From: Streptomyces celluloflavus
GTDB lineage: Bacteria > Actinomycetota > Actinomycetes > Streptomycetales > Streptomycetaceae
Assembly: GCA_000720995.1 (NCBI GenBank)
Contig: JOEL01000050.1
Span: 1 to 48,800 of the forward strand
Direction: 5' to 3'
Length of the DNA stretch: 48,800 nucleotides
Shown one piece after another: positions 23,937-32,060 of this stretch. The translations under genes and the position numbers were made by a program. How positions within the stretch are numbered: the stretch's first letter is position 1; every line of letters starts with the position of its first letter. The notes under the pieces were generated by a model, which was not told the DNA's origin, did no database searches, and worked only from the letters and a program-made list of their open reading frames with translations.

Positions 23937-25106
23937 CTAGAAGTGGTCGGGCAGCCAGGGCTCGAACTCTGCCGTGCTGCGGACGAGGGTCGCCAGAGCT
24001 TTCTCCGATACGGCGTGGACGCCGGCCATGCGGGCCGAGGTGGTGGACCGGTAGCCGCCGGCGTACCAGACCGCGAGCTGGCGCCGCGTGAAGGTCACCT
24101 GCCCCTCGACGTGGGTGGGGACGAAATCGGCCGTTCCGTCCTTGATCTGAAGCATCCACCGGCCCCAGTCGCCGGTCTCGTTCTTGATCTCCATCGGTAC
24201 GGCCGTGGTGAGGTCGTTGGGCCACCCGCGGAGCCGGATGGCCTCGGGGATGTCGAGCATGCGGAGCATCCAGGGGTGCCAGGCTTCAGCGGTTGCGCGG
24301 TAGTGGCGGAGTCCGTGGAGGAGGGTGGGGTAGGGCGGGAGGGCACCGCGCCGGAACTCGATCGTGTGGGCGCGGGTGTTGTGGCGGCCGAGGAAGGCGA
24401 GCATCGCGGCGGCGGTGGGCTGGCTGGCGGCCCAGAAGTCGTGGACGACCAGGCTCATGCCGTGGCGTTCGTGCCGTTTGGTGGTGTAACTGAGCAAGCC
24501 AGTGGTGGGGTGGCCGGGCCGGGCGAAGCGGTAGGTGGCGAGGTTGCTCTTGTCCTGCTTCCACCGGCTCCACCAGGTGGGCCGGTGGACGGGGCCGTTC
24601 CACTGGCGGGCGAGGTCGCGTTGGAGGGCTTCGGCTTCGCCGGTCAGTCCGTGCTCGGCCTCGAAGTCCTCACTGGCAAAGGAGCGTTTGAGGGCGTCGG
24701 TGGCCACCGCCCAGGCGAGGACGCCGGTGGGGGCCTCCCATCCGAGGCGGCGAGCGTAGCCGGTAGAGGAGGTCACGAGCGCGGAGATCACCGCTCCGCG
24801 CTCGATCAAGGGGCGCAGTCGTTCGGTGACCATGTCGGTGGCCAGGTGCTCGCCGCGTTCCTCGGGAGCCACGCAGCCGTCGCCGAGGCAGGCGCTGGGG
24901 ACGGGAGCGCCGCCGAAGAACTGGTCGACGAGGAGGCCGAGGCCGCCCGCGACGACCCGGCCGCCGCGGACGGCGACTTGGAGGTCGGCGTGCTCGCGCA
25001 GGTGGGTGATGTCGCCGACCGGGTGACCGTAGGCGCGGGTGGCGAGCTGCTCGTATTGCTCCCACAGGCAGTCATCGGCTGGGGCGAAGGTCAGTTGCTC
25101 ATTCAT
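23937..25106 (-). CDS. Eis-like GNAT N-acetyltransferase
   Basis: 389 residues from ATG 25106, a normal Eis length (about 400). It has an N-terminal GNAT region (VVAGGLGLLVDQFFGG, LGDGCVAPEERGEHLATDMV), a second GNAT-like region, and a C-terminal sterol-carrier-like fold. A Tyr in TSSTGYARRLGW matches the position of the Eis general-acid Tyr. The chain ends in Phe (WLPDHF), consistent with the terminal carboxylate that serves as base in Eis enzymes. Family members acetylate amines such as aminoglycosides, Lys or polyamines using acetyl-CoA. It is the last gene of the eight-gene operon, 9 nt after the MaoC stop, so it may acetylate the pathway product or give self-protection. That role is inferred. 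Confidence 0.88.
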   Translation of the reverse strand: MNEQLTFAPADDCLWEQYEQLATRAYGHPVGDITHLREHADLQVAVRGGRVVAGGLGLLVDQFFGGAPVPSACLGDGCVAPEERGEHLATDMVTERLRPLIERGAVISALVTSSTGYARRLGWEAPTGVLAWAVATDALKRSFASEDFEAEHGLTGEAEALQRDLARQWNGPVHRPTWWSRWKQDKSNLATYRFARPGHPTTGLLSYTTKRHERHGMSLVVHDFWAASQPTAAAMLAFLGRHNTRAHTIEFRRGALPPYPTLLHGLRHYRATAEAWHPWMLRMLDIPEAIRLRGWPNDLTTAVPMEIKNETGDWGRWMLQIKDGTADFVPTHVEGQVTFTRRQLAVWYAGGYRSTTSARMAGVHAVSEKALATLVRSTAEFEPWLPDHF

Positions 25107-25115
25107 GGTCCACCT

Positions 25116-25646
25116 TCAGTAGTGGGTGGCGTCGCGGGCGGCGTCGGCGTCCAAGGGGACGAGGAAGGTGCGAGCGAAGGTCAGGACGCTGATACCCGCC
25201 TGGTTGTGGGCGGTGGTGCGACAGGTGATGACCCCGGTGTCGGGACGGCTCTCAGAGGCCCGGCGGGTGAGGATCTTCGTCTCGGCGTACAGGGTGTCGC
25301 CGATGTGGACGGGCGCGGTGAAGCGCACGTGGTCGACGGCGAGGTTGGCGGTGGTCAGGCCGCTGACGCTGCGGACGGTCATACCGGCGACAAGGTTGAG
25401 GGTGACGCCGGAGCAGACCAGGATGCGGCCCCACGGGGTCTGGCTGCTGTAGTGGGCGTCGGTGTGGATGGGGGCGACGTTGCCGCTCAGGGCGGCGCCG
25501 AGGAGGTTGTCGAGTTCGGTGACGGTCCGGCCGGGCCGGTGCTCGATGACCAGGCCGGGGGCGAGTTCGGGGTAGGAGAGGCCGACGCTCTCTCGGATCC
25601 GGTCCTCGCCGGTCCGGCGATAGCCGTGGGGCAGGCCGGTGCTCAT
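25116..25646 (-). CDS. MaoC-like (hot-dog) hydratase/dehydratase
   Basis: 176 residues from ATG 25646; the ATGA overlap with the CitE-like stop couples them. The hot-dog hydratase motif reads SGNVAPIHTDAHYSS. The His is kept, but the Asp of the usual GDxNPxH motif is Asn. The following WGRILVCSGVTLNLVAGM and later DHVRFTAPVHIGDTLYAE fit mesaconyl/methylmalyl-CoA hydratase-type MaoC proteins, as I remember them. It probably adds or removes water at an acyl thioester made by its neighbours (a malyl-, citramalyl- or 3-hydroxyacyl-type substrate on CoA or ACP). In the operon it sits between the CitE-like and acetyltransferase genes. Confidence 0.85.
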   Translation of the reverse strand: MSTGLPHGYRRTGEDRIRESVGLSYPELAPGLVIEHRPGRTVTELDNLLGAALSGNVAPIHTDAHYSSQTPWGRILVCSGVTLNLVAGMTVRSVSGLTTANLAVDHVRFTAPVHIGDTLYAETKILTRRASESRPDTGVITCRTTAHNQAGISVLTFARTFLVPLDADAARDATHY

Positions 25647-26488
25647 GACGTACGGTCCGCTTCGGCGACGAGCGCGCGGGCGGCATTGAAGAAGGGGGTG
25701 CCGCGCATCTGTCCGTCCACGGTGGTCACTGTTCCGCCGCTGGCGTCGGCGGCTGCGGCGATGGCGCGGGCCTGGGCGATCTCCTCGGTGGTGGGCGTGA
25801 AGACGTCGTTGATCACCTTCACGTGGCGGGGGTGGACGCAGCCCTTGCCGTGGAAGCCGAGTTCCTTGGCCCGTTCGGCGTCGCGGCGCAGGATGCCAAG
25901 GTCGTCGAGTTCCCAGGTGGGGGCGTCGATCGCGGGGATGTTCGCGGCGGTGGCGGCGTTGATGAGGGCTGAGCGGGCGTAGTGGAGGGTGTCCCAGCCC
26001 AGGCCGCAGCGGACGGAGGCGGCGTAGTCGGCGGAGCCGAAGAGGACGCCTCCGAGCCGGGGCGCGCGCATGATCGCGGGGAGGGTGTCGAAGGCCCGGG
26101 GGCTTTCGATCAGCGCCCAGATGTCGGGGGTGTAGCCGTCGGCGTCGAGCGCGGCGGCGACGAGTTCGATGTCGCGGGGGGATTCCGTCTTGGGGACCAC
26201 GATGAGGTCGGGCCGGGCGGTGTAGGCGGCGAGGGCGACGAGGTCCTTGATGCCGTCGATCGTCGTGAGGCTGTTCATCCGGATGCCGAGGGTGCACGGC
26301 GGGTCGAGGAGGGCGAAGAACGCCTCCGAGGCGGTGCGGACGGTCTGCTTGTCGGGGAGGGCAACGGAGTCCTCGATGTCGACGACGGCGACTGCGGCGC
26401 CGGACTTCTGTGCGTTGACGAAGCGGTCCCTGTGCAGGCCAGGGGTGATGATCCAGGCCCGTCCGGGCCGACGGCTGGTGCTGGTCAT
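25643..26488 (-). CDS. CitE-like CoA/ACP-ester lyase (HpcH/HpaI superfamily)
   Basis: 281 residues from ATG 26488; an alternative GTG at 26500 overlaps the ACP stop as GTGA but has its GGAAG directly against it. This TIM barrel shows CitE features in order: ITPGLHRDRF, VAVVDIEDSVALPDKQ (metal-site Glu/Asp), RMNS, VVPKTESPRDI, WALIESPRAFD, LFGSADYAASV (metal Asp), GCVHPRHV. Relatives cleave or form malyl-, citramalyl- or methylmalyl-CoA from acyl-CoA plus glyoxylate or pyruvate. No citrate lyase alpha or gamma subunit is near, so it works as a stand-alone lyase. Paired with MaoC it recalls methylmalyl-CoA/mesaconyl-CoA chemistry; the neighbouring ACP may be the carrier. The substrate is inferred. 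Confidence 0.87.
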   Translation of the reverse strand: MTSTSRRPGRAWIITPGLHRDRFVNAQKSGAAVAVVDIEDSVALPDKQTVRTASEAFFALLDPPCTLGIRMNSLTTIDGIKDLVALAAYTARPDLIVVPKTESPRDIELVAAALDADGYTPDIWALIESPRAFDTLPAIMRAPRLGGVLFGSADYAASVRCGLGWDTLHYARSALINAATAANIPAIDAPTWELDDLGILRRDAERAKELGFHGKGCVHPRHVKVINDVFTPTTEEIAQARAIAAAADASGGTVTTVDGQMRGTPFFNAARALVAEADRTS

Positions 26489-26496
26489 AGGGGTGG

Positions 26497-26727
26497 TCAC
26501 CTTCCGCTGCGCTTGCTGGTGATGAGGAGATCGAGCTGGCCGAGGGTGGCGGCGTCCTTGATGTCGCTGTCGCTGATGTCGATGCCGTAGCGGTCGGCCA
26601 GGAGGACGGACAGTTCGACGACGACCAGGGAGTCGAATCCGGCGTGGTCAAGGCTGGCGTCGTCGGTGAGCCGGTCGGCAGGCAGCTTGAGGTCGTCGGT
26701 CAGGATGCGGACGAGATCACCGGTCAT
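26497..26727 (-). CDS. Free acyl carrier protein
   Basis: 76 residues from ATG 26727, preceded by AAGGAG that lies within the end of the KAS III gene (11-nt overlap). A four-helix ACP sequence with the phosphopantetheine Ser33 in GFDSLVVVEL, preceded by acidic LTDDASLDH and followed by helix III DSDIKDAATLGQL. It is too small for anything else and lacks neighbouring PKS or NRPS modules. A discrete ACP next to KAS III indicates carrier-bound acyl chemistry separate from housekeeping fatty-acid synthesis. It would need a phosphopantetheinyl transferase encoded elsewhere. The CitE-like and MaoC-like genes downstream may act on its acyl cargo. Confidence 0.92.
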   Translation of the reverse strand: MTGDLVRILTDDLKLPADRLTDDASLDHAGFDSLVVVELSVLLADRYGIDISDSDIKDAATLGQLDLLITSKRSGR

Positions 26728-27724
26728 GCCCGGCTCCTTCCGGGAGGCAGGTGGGGGAGAGGCCGGGCCAGGTGAGGGTGGTGGCACCCCAGGTCAGTCC
26801 GGCGCCGAACGCGGTGAGCAGGGTGCGGTGTCCGGGCTCCAAGCGGCCGTCGGCGGCAGAGCGGGCCAGGAGCAGGGGGAGGGACGCGGCGCCGGTGTTT
26901 CCGACATCACCCACGTTGCCGAGCCGACGGTCGTCGGGGATACCGAGTTGTCGGGCGACGAACGAGGTGATGCGGCTGTTGGCCTGGTGCGGGATCAGAC
27001 GGTCGATGTCCGTGACGTTCCACCCGGCGGCGCCGGCAGCTTGGCGGGAGGCGGTGGACATGCGGTCGACCGCATGCCGGAAGACCTCGGCTCCGTCCAT
27101 GTACAGGGCGCCGGGGCGGGGGGCCCGGATCAGGTCGGCGCCGGTGCCGTCGCTGCCCAGCACCACCGGCCCGAGCGCCCCGGCCTCGTCCGCGCCGCCG
27201 CGGCGCAGCACCACGGCTCCGGCGCCGTCACCGAACAGCGGGACGGTCGTGCGGTCCTCGGGGTCGGGAAGGGTAGCGAGGCGGTCGGCGCCGACGACCA
27301 GGACGGCCTGTGCGGTGTCGGCGGCGATGAGCCCGGCCGCAGTGGCGAGGGCGTAGAGGAATCCGGTGCAGCCGGCCGCGAGGTCGTGGGCGGGGACGCC
27401 GGTCAGCCCGAGCCGGGTGGCCACGGCGGGGGCGGTGGCCGGGCAGCAGCGGTCCGGGGTGGTCGTCGCCACCACCACGGCCTCCACCGTGACCGGTTCA
27501 CCGTCGGCGAGGGCCTGGGCCGCCGCATGGACGGCGAGGTCGGTCGTGGACAGGTCCACCCCGGCGACGTGCCGTTGGGTGATGCCGGTCCGCGAGCGGA
27601 TCCACTCGTCCGTAGTGTCCAGACGTGCGGTCAGGTCGGCGTTGGTCACGATGTGCGGGGGCAACGCCGCGCCGACTCCACAGACCACAGCCGCCCTCCC
27701 GGCAACTTCGGATGCGGCGGTCAT
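26717..27724 (-). CDS. 3-oxoacyl-ACP synthase III (FabH-like)
   Basis: 335 residues from ATG 27724, overlapping the aldolase stop as ATGA. The FabH catalytic triad is intact: Cys119 in [11 protein letters not shown], His246 in IPHQANSRI, Asn in [10 protein letters not shown]-like sequence ([10 protein letters not shown]). The fold landmarks [12 protein letters not shown] and [12 protein letters not shown] are present. KAS III enzymes condense an acyl-CoA starter with a malonyl-type ACP extender; some instead catalyse acyl transfer to ACP or esterification. The ACP gene follows with an 11-nt overlap, so the pair acts together. In this operon the starter could be acetyl-CoA or a C5 unit made by the three upstream enzymes. 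That is inference. Confidence 0.93.
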   Translation of the reverse strand: MTAASEVAGRAAVVCGVGAALPPHIVTNADLTARLDTTDEWIRSRTGITQRHVAGVDLSTTDLAVHAAAQALADGEPVTVEAVVVATTTPDRCCPATAPAVATRLGLTGVPAHDLAAGCTGFLYALATAAGLIAADTAQAVLVVGADRLATLPDPEDRTTVPLFGDGAGAVVLRRGGADEAGALGPVVLGSDGTGADLIRAPRPGALYMDGAEVFRHAVDRMSTASRQAAGAAGWNVTDIDRLIPHQANSRITSFVARQLGIPDDRRLGNVGDVGNTGAASLPLLLARSAADGRLEPGHRTLLTAFGAGLTWGATTLTWPGLSPTCLPEGAGHDR

Positions 27725-28746
27725 CGGATGGCCGCCTTCAGCTCCCGGGCGACGTCACCGATCAGGTCTTCCTGCCCGGCGACGACCTGCCGCTCGCCAA
27801 GGGCGAGCAACAGGTCGACGGGGTCGACGCCTTCGGCACGGGCGATCTGCTGGACAGGCCGCTTGAAGCCGGAGAACACCCCGGCGAGCCCGCTGGCCAC
27901 GGCGATCGAGTCGATGGACGGCGGGGCCTTCATCAGGCGGTCGGTGGCGATGTCGGCGGCGGCCAGGACCTCGCGCAGGCCGATACCGGTCTCGATGCCA
28001 CGGCGTTCGAGAACGGCCACGAGGACTTCGACCTGGGTGTTGCCCGCCCCGGCGCCGAACCCGCGGGCGGTCGCGTCGATGACGGACGCCCCGGCGTCCA
28101 CGGCGGCAAGGCTGTTCGCCACAGCCAGGCCCAGGTTGTTGTGGCCGTGGAAGATGACCGGCACGTCGACGGCGTCGGCGATGGCGCGCACCCGTTCAGT
28201 GACGTCGGCCGGGAGGAAGTGGCCCGCGGAGTCCATGATGCCGACGGCCTGGGCGCCGAACGCCGCCATCAGGGCGCACTGTTCTGCGAGATGGCCGGGG
28301 CCGGTCATGTGGCTCATGAGCAGGACGCCCTGGGCTTCGGCACCGAGGTCGCGGACAACGCCGAGGTGGCGTTCGGTGACGTCGGCCTCGGTGCAGTGCG
28401 CGGCGATCCGTACGACGTCGGCGCCGTGGTGGACGGCGGCCACCAGGTCGTGGGAGGTGCCCCAGCCGGGGGCCATGAAGACGCCCATCCTTGATGAGGT
28501 GAGGGCCTCGCGGACGGTGGTGAGCATCGTGGCGTCGTCGAGCCGGGCACGGCCGATCTGAAGGCTGGAGGCGCCCAGTCCGTTGCCGTGGCCTACCTCC
28601 ACCACGGGCACTTTGGCGGCGTTCGCGGCGGTGGCGTAGGCGCGGAGCTGGCCGACGTCGAGTTGGTGGCCGACCGCGTGGTGTCCGTCGCGCAGGGTCG
28701 GGTCGTGCAGGAGGATCCGAGGCCGCTTGCACGGGTGTGTGTCCAT
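27721..28746 (-). CDS. 4-hydroxy-2-oxovalerate aldolase
   Basis: 341 residues from ATG 28746 (AAGGGA upstream); ATG 28764 in the same frame overlaps the dehydrogenase stop as ATGA and is an alternative. The DmpG/MhpE barrel motifs are clear: [17 protein letters not shown] (metal-binding Asp and catalytic His region), [17 protein letters not shown], and [15 protein letters not shown] with the two metal His. The C-terminal DmpG communication domain continues to ELKAAIR. The family enzyme splits 4-hydroxy-2-oxovalerate to pyruvate and acetaldehyde, or joins them, and channels acetaldehyde to the partner dehydrogenase encoded just upstream. Symbols mhpE/dmpG apply to degradation operons; here the direction is uncertain. 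Confidence 0.93.
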   Translation of the reverse strand: MDTHPCKRPRILLHDPTLRDGHHAVGHQLDVGQLRAYATAANAAKVPVVEVGHGNGLGASSLQIGRARLDDATMLTTVREALTSSRMGVFMAPGWGTSHDLVAAVHHGADVVRIAAHCTEADVTERHLGVVRDLGAEAQGVLLMSHMTGPGHLAEQCALMAAFGAQAVGIMDSAGHFLPADVTERVRAIADAVDVPVIFHGHNNLGLAVANSLAAVDAGASVIDATARGFGAGAGNTQVEVLVAVLERRGIETGIGLREVLAAADIATDRLMKAPPSIDSIAVASGLAGVFSGFKRPVQQIARAEGVDPVDLLLALGERQVVAGQEDLIGDVARELKAAIR

Positions 28747-28760
28747 GGACGGGGTTCCCT

Positions 28761-29630
28761 TCATCGTGAGGTGACGGCCGACTGCTCGGCAAGCAGGACT
28801 GCGGCGGCGTTGATGATGTGGACGCTTCCGGTGTGGCGGGGCAGGCGACCGCCCAAGGCGGTTACCTCCACCACGACCGAGATCCGACCCGGGGTCACGG
28901 CGAGCGAGGTCACCGCGTACCCGGGCGCGTAGGCGCGCACGGCCTGGGCGGCAGCCGCGATGCTCGTGCGGACCGGTGCGGGGCGGATGCCGTCCGCGAG
29001 GACGGTCATGGCCACCCGGAATGGCGGGGCGGGGCGGGCGGGGCTGAGGTTGACCATCACCTTCGCGTCCGGGGCGGCGGTGAAGGTCCGGATCGCGGCG
29101 GAGGTGGTGGCGATGTACTGGTCAAGGTTCAGACGGGTGGCCCGGCCGGCGCTCGCGCTCGCCCCGGTGGAGACCACCTCGATGTAGGTGGGGGTACAGC
29201 GCTGGGCGATGGCGTGCAGGACCGGAATGGCCGCCTGCCCGCCGCAGCTGACGAGGTTCAGGTGCCGGTGGGCCGTCGACCGGTAGCTGTTGACGCCTGG
29301 GACGATGACCGTGCCGAGTCCCGTGGGGGTCAGGTCGATCAGCGTGGTACCGGTAGGTTGCAGCGCTGCCCAGTGCTCGGCGTGGCTGTCGGCGTTGGTG
29401 GCGTCGAAGACCGCGTCGAAGGGGCCGCCCTCCACCACGGCGCGAATCCCGCCGTGGGAGGTCGGGTGGCCCATGTCGGCCGACCGGCGCAGCCCCAGGC
29501 TGTCGCGGTCGCGGCCTGCCACCAGGGCCAGTTCCAGCTTCGCCGACCGGCGGATCTTGTCGGCGAGGTCGATCCCGATCAGGCCCGCGCCGAGTACGGC
29601 GACACGCAGACGCTGTTCATCAGCAGCCAT
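28761..29630 (-). CDS. Acetaldehyde dehydrogenase (acylating)
   Basis: 289 residues from ATG 29630 with AAGGAG 7 nt upstream. A Rossmann NAD site begins the protein ([17 protein letters not shown]), followed by [10 protein letters not shown]. The catalytic Cys129 lies in [12 protein letters not shown], the signature of DmpF/MhpF enzymes. It interconverts acetaldehyde and acetyl-CoA with NAD+ and normally forms a channelled complex with the aldolase, whose gene starts at or just after its stop. Run in reverse it would supply acetaldehyde from acetyl-CoA for a biosynthetic aldol step. Slightly shorter than typical (about 300-315). Confidence 0.93.
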   Translation of the reverse strand: MAADEQRLRVAVLGAGLIGIDLADKIRRSAKLELALVAGRDRDSLGLRRSADMGHPTSHGGIRAVVEGGPFDAVFDATNADSHAEHWAALQPTGTTLIDLTPTGLGTVIVPGVNSYRSTAHRHLNLVSCGGQAAIPVLHAIAQRCTPTYIEVVSTGASASAGRATRLNLDQYIATTSAAIRTFTAAPDAKVMVNLSPARPAPPFRVAMTVLADGIRPAPVRTSIAAAAQAVRAYAPGYAVTSLAVTPGRISVVVEVTALGGRLPRHTGSVHIINAAAVLLAEQSAVTSR

Positions 29631-29703
29631 CGGCCGCTCCTTCGTTCAAGGGGAGGGGTGGTGCACGAGGGTGCGGCGCCGGGCCGGCCTCGGGCTCCGT
29701 GGA

Positions 29704-30495
29704 TCAGCGCACGTGCAGCTCGACCGGCGGCAGATGCGGCGAGCGGGCGCGTACTGTGCTCCGGGCTTCCAGAGGGAGGCTGGCGTGCACGGCCCCGGCC
29801 AGGACCAGCTGCCCGGCACGCAGGCCGTCGCCGCAGCGGTGGAGCCGTCCGGCGAGCCAGACCAGGGCACGGAGCGGGTCCCCGAGGACGGCACGGCCCG
29901 CTCCGGTGACCACCGCGGTTCCGTCGACGCTGACGACCAGCGGCTCGGCGGCCAGGTCCATCTCAGCGCTCAGCGGTACCATGGACCCGGTGACGACCCG
30001 AGCGCACGAGGCGTTGTCGGCGATGCTGTCCGCGACCGTGATCTGCCAACTGGTGAACCGAGTGTCGATCACCTCCAGAGCGAGGAACACTTCCTTCACC
30101 GCCGCCCGTGCCTCGTCCTCGCTCACGTTCGGGCCTGCCAGATCACAGCCGAGCCGGAAAGCGATCTCGGCTTCTACCCGCGGCTGCATCAGCACCGACC
30201 GGGCCACGGCACTGCCGGTAGGCAGCACCCTGTCGTCCAGCAGAACGCCCCAGTCCGGCTCGCCGACGCCCATCTGCTCCTGCATGGCCTTGGAGGTCAC
30301 CCCGGCCTTGTGGCCGACGACGCGGGCGCCTCCCGCGATCCGCCGGGCGACCGTCGCCTTCTGCACCCGGTACGCCGTCGCCAGGGGCAGGCCCGGCCGC
30401 CGGGCGGTCAGCGCCTCGATCGGCACCTGCTCGTACTCCGCCGCCAGCAGAGCCGACGCCGAAGCGGCGATCCAGCGATCCTCCTGGTCGTCCAT
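29704..30495 (-). CDS. 2-oxopent-4-enoate hydratase (MhpD/DmpE family)
   Basis: 263 residues from ATG 30495 with GGAGGG close upstream. It belongs to the fumarylacetoacetase-like superfamily. Markers include GHKAGVTSKAMQEQMGVGEP, DWGVLLDDRVLP, and the metal-site Glu pair in QPRVEAEIAFRLG, followed by LALEVIDTRF. The usual reaction hydrates 2-hydroxypenta-2,4-dienoate to 4-hydroxy-2-oxovalerate, the substrate of the aldolase two genes on. It is the first gene of the operon, 73 nt before the dehydrogenase, and divergent from the TPR regulator. No extradiol dioxygenase or hydrolase that would feed a meta-cleavage route is present in the window. Confidence 0.92.
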   Translation of the reverse strand: MDDQEDRWIAASASALLAAEYEQVPIEALTARRPGLPLATAYRVQKATVARRIAGGARVVGHKAGVTSKAMQEQMGVGEPDWGVLLDDRVLPTGSAVARSVLMQPRVEAEIAFRLGCDLAGPNVSEDEARAAVKEVFLALEVIDTRFTSWQITVADSIADNASCARVVTGSMVPLSAEMDLAAEPLVVSVDGTAVVTGAGRAVLGDPLRALVWLAGRLHRCGDGLRAGQLVLAGAVHASLPLEARSTVRARSPHLPPVELHVR

Positions 30496-30684
30496 GGCGA
30501 TCCCTCCTCAGGGCATGGGGCATCACATGCGGTTCGCGGATGTGGGCACAGAAGCGGATCCGGGGGTGTCACCGGTACCGGCCGCCGGGATCTGGCCTGA
30601 TGAAGAGTCAACCGGCGCTCGCCGCACAGCGGTACGGTGTCGGGCAGGCCAAGCGGTATATCGCGTATATCCGGACAGGTGCTC
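30496..30684. promoter_or_regulatory. Divergent promoter region of the eight-gene operon and its regulator
   Basis: 189 nt between the hydratase ATG and the regulator ATG. Near the regulator are an AT-rich core (TATATCGCGTATATCC, about 30657-30672) and two GCGGTA copies about 23 nt apart (in CAGCGGTACGG and AAGCGGTATAT). These are plausible operator or -10 material. I could not pick a firm -35/-10 pair. Confidence 0.45.
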
Positions 30685-32058
30685 ATGACCACCCGCATGC
30701 CGAACATCCAGCTCAGCGCCCTTGTCGCCGAGTCCGGCCTCACCTACGAGGCACTGGCCAAGGCGGTCTGCGCGGTCGCCGCCGAATGCGGCGACCGCTT
30801 ACGCACGAACAAGTCCGACGTCGAGCACTGGCTCAGCGGATCCGTTCCCCGAGGCGACACACCCCGCTACCTCGCCCTCGCGCTCTCTCGGCGCCTCGGC
30901 CGCCTCCTGGCCCCCGCAGACCTCGGCCTGCCCTCCCCGGCAGAGTTCGACGATGACACCATCGGACTGTCCCTCGGGAGAGACCCGCTGGACACCCTGC
31001 TGCCGATGTGGAGGTACGAGTTGGACCGCCGCCGCTTCCTGACGGCCTCCGCCTACTCCGTGGCAGCCGCTGCCCTGCCCCTCAGCCACCTCCAGGACAT
31101 CGCCTCCCGCACCCAGGCCGCCCGCACCGGCCACCTTGTCGGCATGGCCGAGGTCACCGCCGTCCGTGACCTGATCCACGCGTTTTCCGAGATGGACGAA
31201 CGCCATGGCGGACAACACGGCCGCAGCGCCCTGGTCACCTACCTCCGCGATGACGTCGCCCCGCTGTGCCGGGCCCGGTTCCGCACCGACGAAGCCCGTC
31301 GGCAGATGCTTTCCGCCGCCGGCCGAGGCGTCCACCTGCTGGGCTGGAAGAGCTACGACGCAGGTCAGCAGGGACTCGCCCAGCGCTACTACCTCCAGTC
31401 CTACGCCCTGGCCGCCGAATCCGGCCTGCGCGGGCACGACGGATTCGTGATGCGCACGATGGCCATGCAGGGCCTCAAGCTCCACCGTCCCGAGCACTGC
31501 CTGGGCCTGGCCGAGACCGGCCTGAACCGCGCCAAGGGGCGGGTCGATGCCCAGACCGAAGCCCTCTTCCGTGTCGTCCATGCCCACACCCTGGCCAAGA
31601 GCGGCAAGCACCGCGCGGCCCTCGCCGAGGCCGAGCACGCCCGCACCCTGCTGACCGCTGCTCCCGGCGACGAGGTGCCGTTCTGGGCGCTGGCCTGGGG
31701 CCCGCCGGCCGCGTCGGTGTACTCCCGCACAGCCAAGGTCCACGAGACTCTGGGAGATCACCGGGCCGCTGCCGAGCAGTACGCGCTGGCTGCCACGGCC
31801 CGCCCGGCGGACACCTTCGCGCGGATCGTCGCCCTGGACCTGGTCGCGGGCGCCGAGATGCACCTCAAGCGCGGCAGCATCGAGCAGGCGTGCGCCACCT
31901 GGCACCGGGCCATCGACCACATGGGAGGTGTCCGCTCCGTCCGTACCCGCAACGCAGTCTCCCGCATGCGCGGCGACCTCACACGCTTCCGGGCCCGTGG
32001 CCTGCGGTGCGTGGCCGAACTCGACGAACGGGGACGCGACTTCCTCTCCGGCGTCTGA
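30685..32058 (+). CDS. TPR-type transcriptional regulator with a TTA (bldA) codon
   Basis: 457 residues from ATG 30685 (ATG 30697 is an alternative). The N-terminal 70 residues look like a degenerate XRE-like HTH (LTYEALAKAVCAVAAEC, TNKSDVEHWLSGSVPRG, YLALALSRRLGR). The rest is helical, with TPR-like repeats such as GQQGLAQRYYLQSYALAAES, HRAALAEAEHARTLL and DHRAAAEQYALAATARP. This architecture is common in Streptomyces next to accessory gene clusters. Codon 39 (30799-30801) is TTA, read only by the bldA tRNA, so full-length protein should appear late in growth. It is divergent from the hydratase operon and is its likely regulator. Confidence 0.8.
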   Translation: MTTRMPNIQLSALVAESGLTYEALAKAVCAVAAECGDRLRTNKSDVEHWLSGSVPRGDTPRYLALALSRRLGRLLAPADLGLPSPAEFDDDTIGLSLGRDPLDTLLPMWRYELDRRRFLTASAYSVAAAALPLSHLQDIASRTQAARTGHLVGMAEVTAVRDLIHAFSEMDERHGGQHGRSALVTYLRDDVAPLCRARFRTDEARRQMLSAAGRGVHLLGWKSYDAGQQGLAQRYYLQSYALAAESGLRGHDGFVMRTMAMQGLKLHRPEHCLGLAETGLNRAKGRVDAQTEALFRVVHAHTLAKSGKHRAALAEAEHARTLLTAAPGDEVPFWALAWGPPAASVYSRTAKVHETLGDHRAAAEQYALAATARPADTFARIVALDLVAGAEMHLKRGSIEQACATWHRAIDHMGGVRSVRTRNAVSRMRGDLTRFRARGLRCVAELDERGRDFLSGV

Positions 32059-32060
32059 CC

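Noticed and set aside
30655-30672. Palindromic operator in GGTATATCGCGTATATCC
   Set aside because: Only ATAT arms pair; the rest mismatches, so it is noted as AT-rich promoter material and not as an operator.
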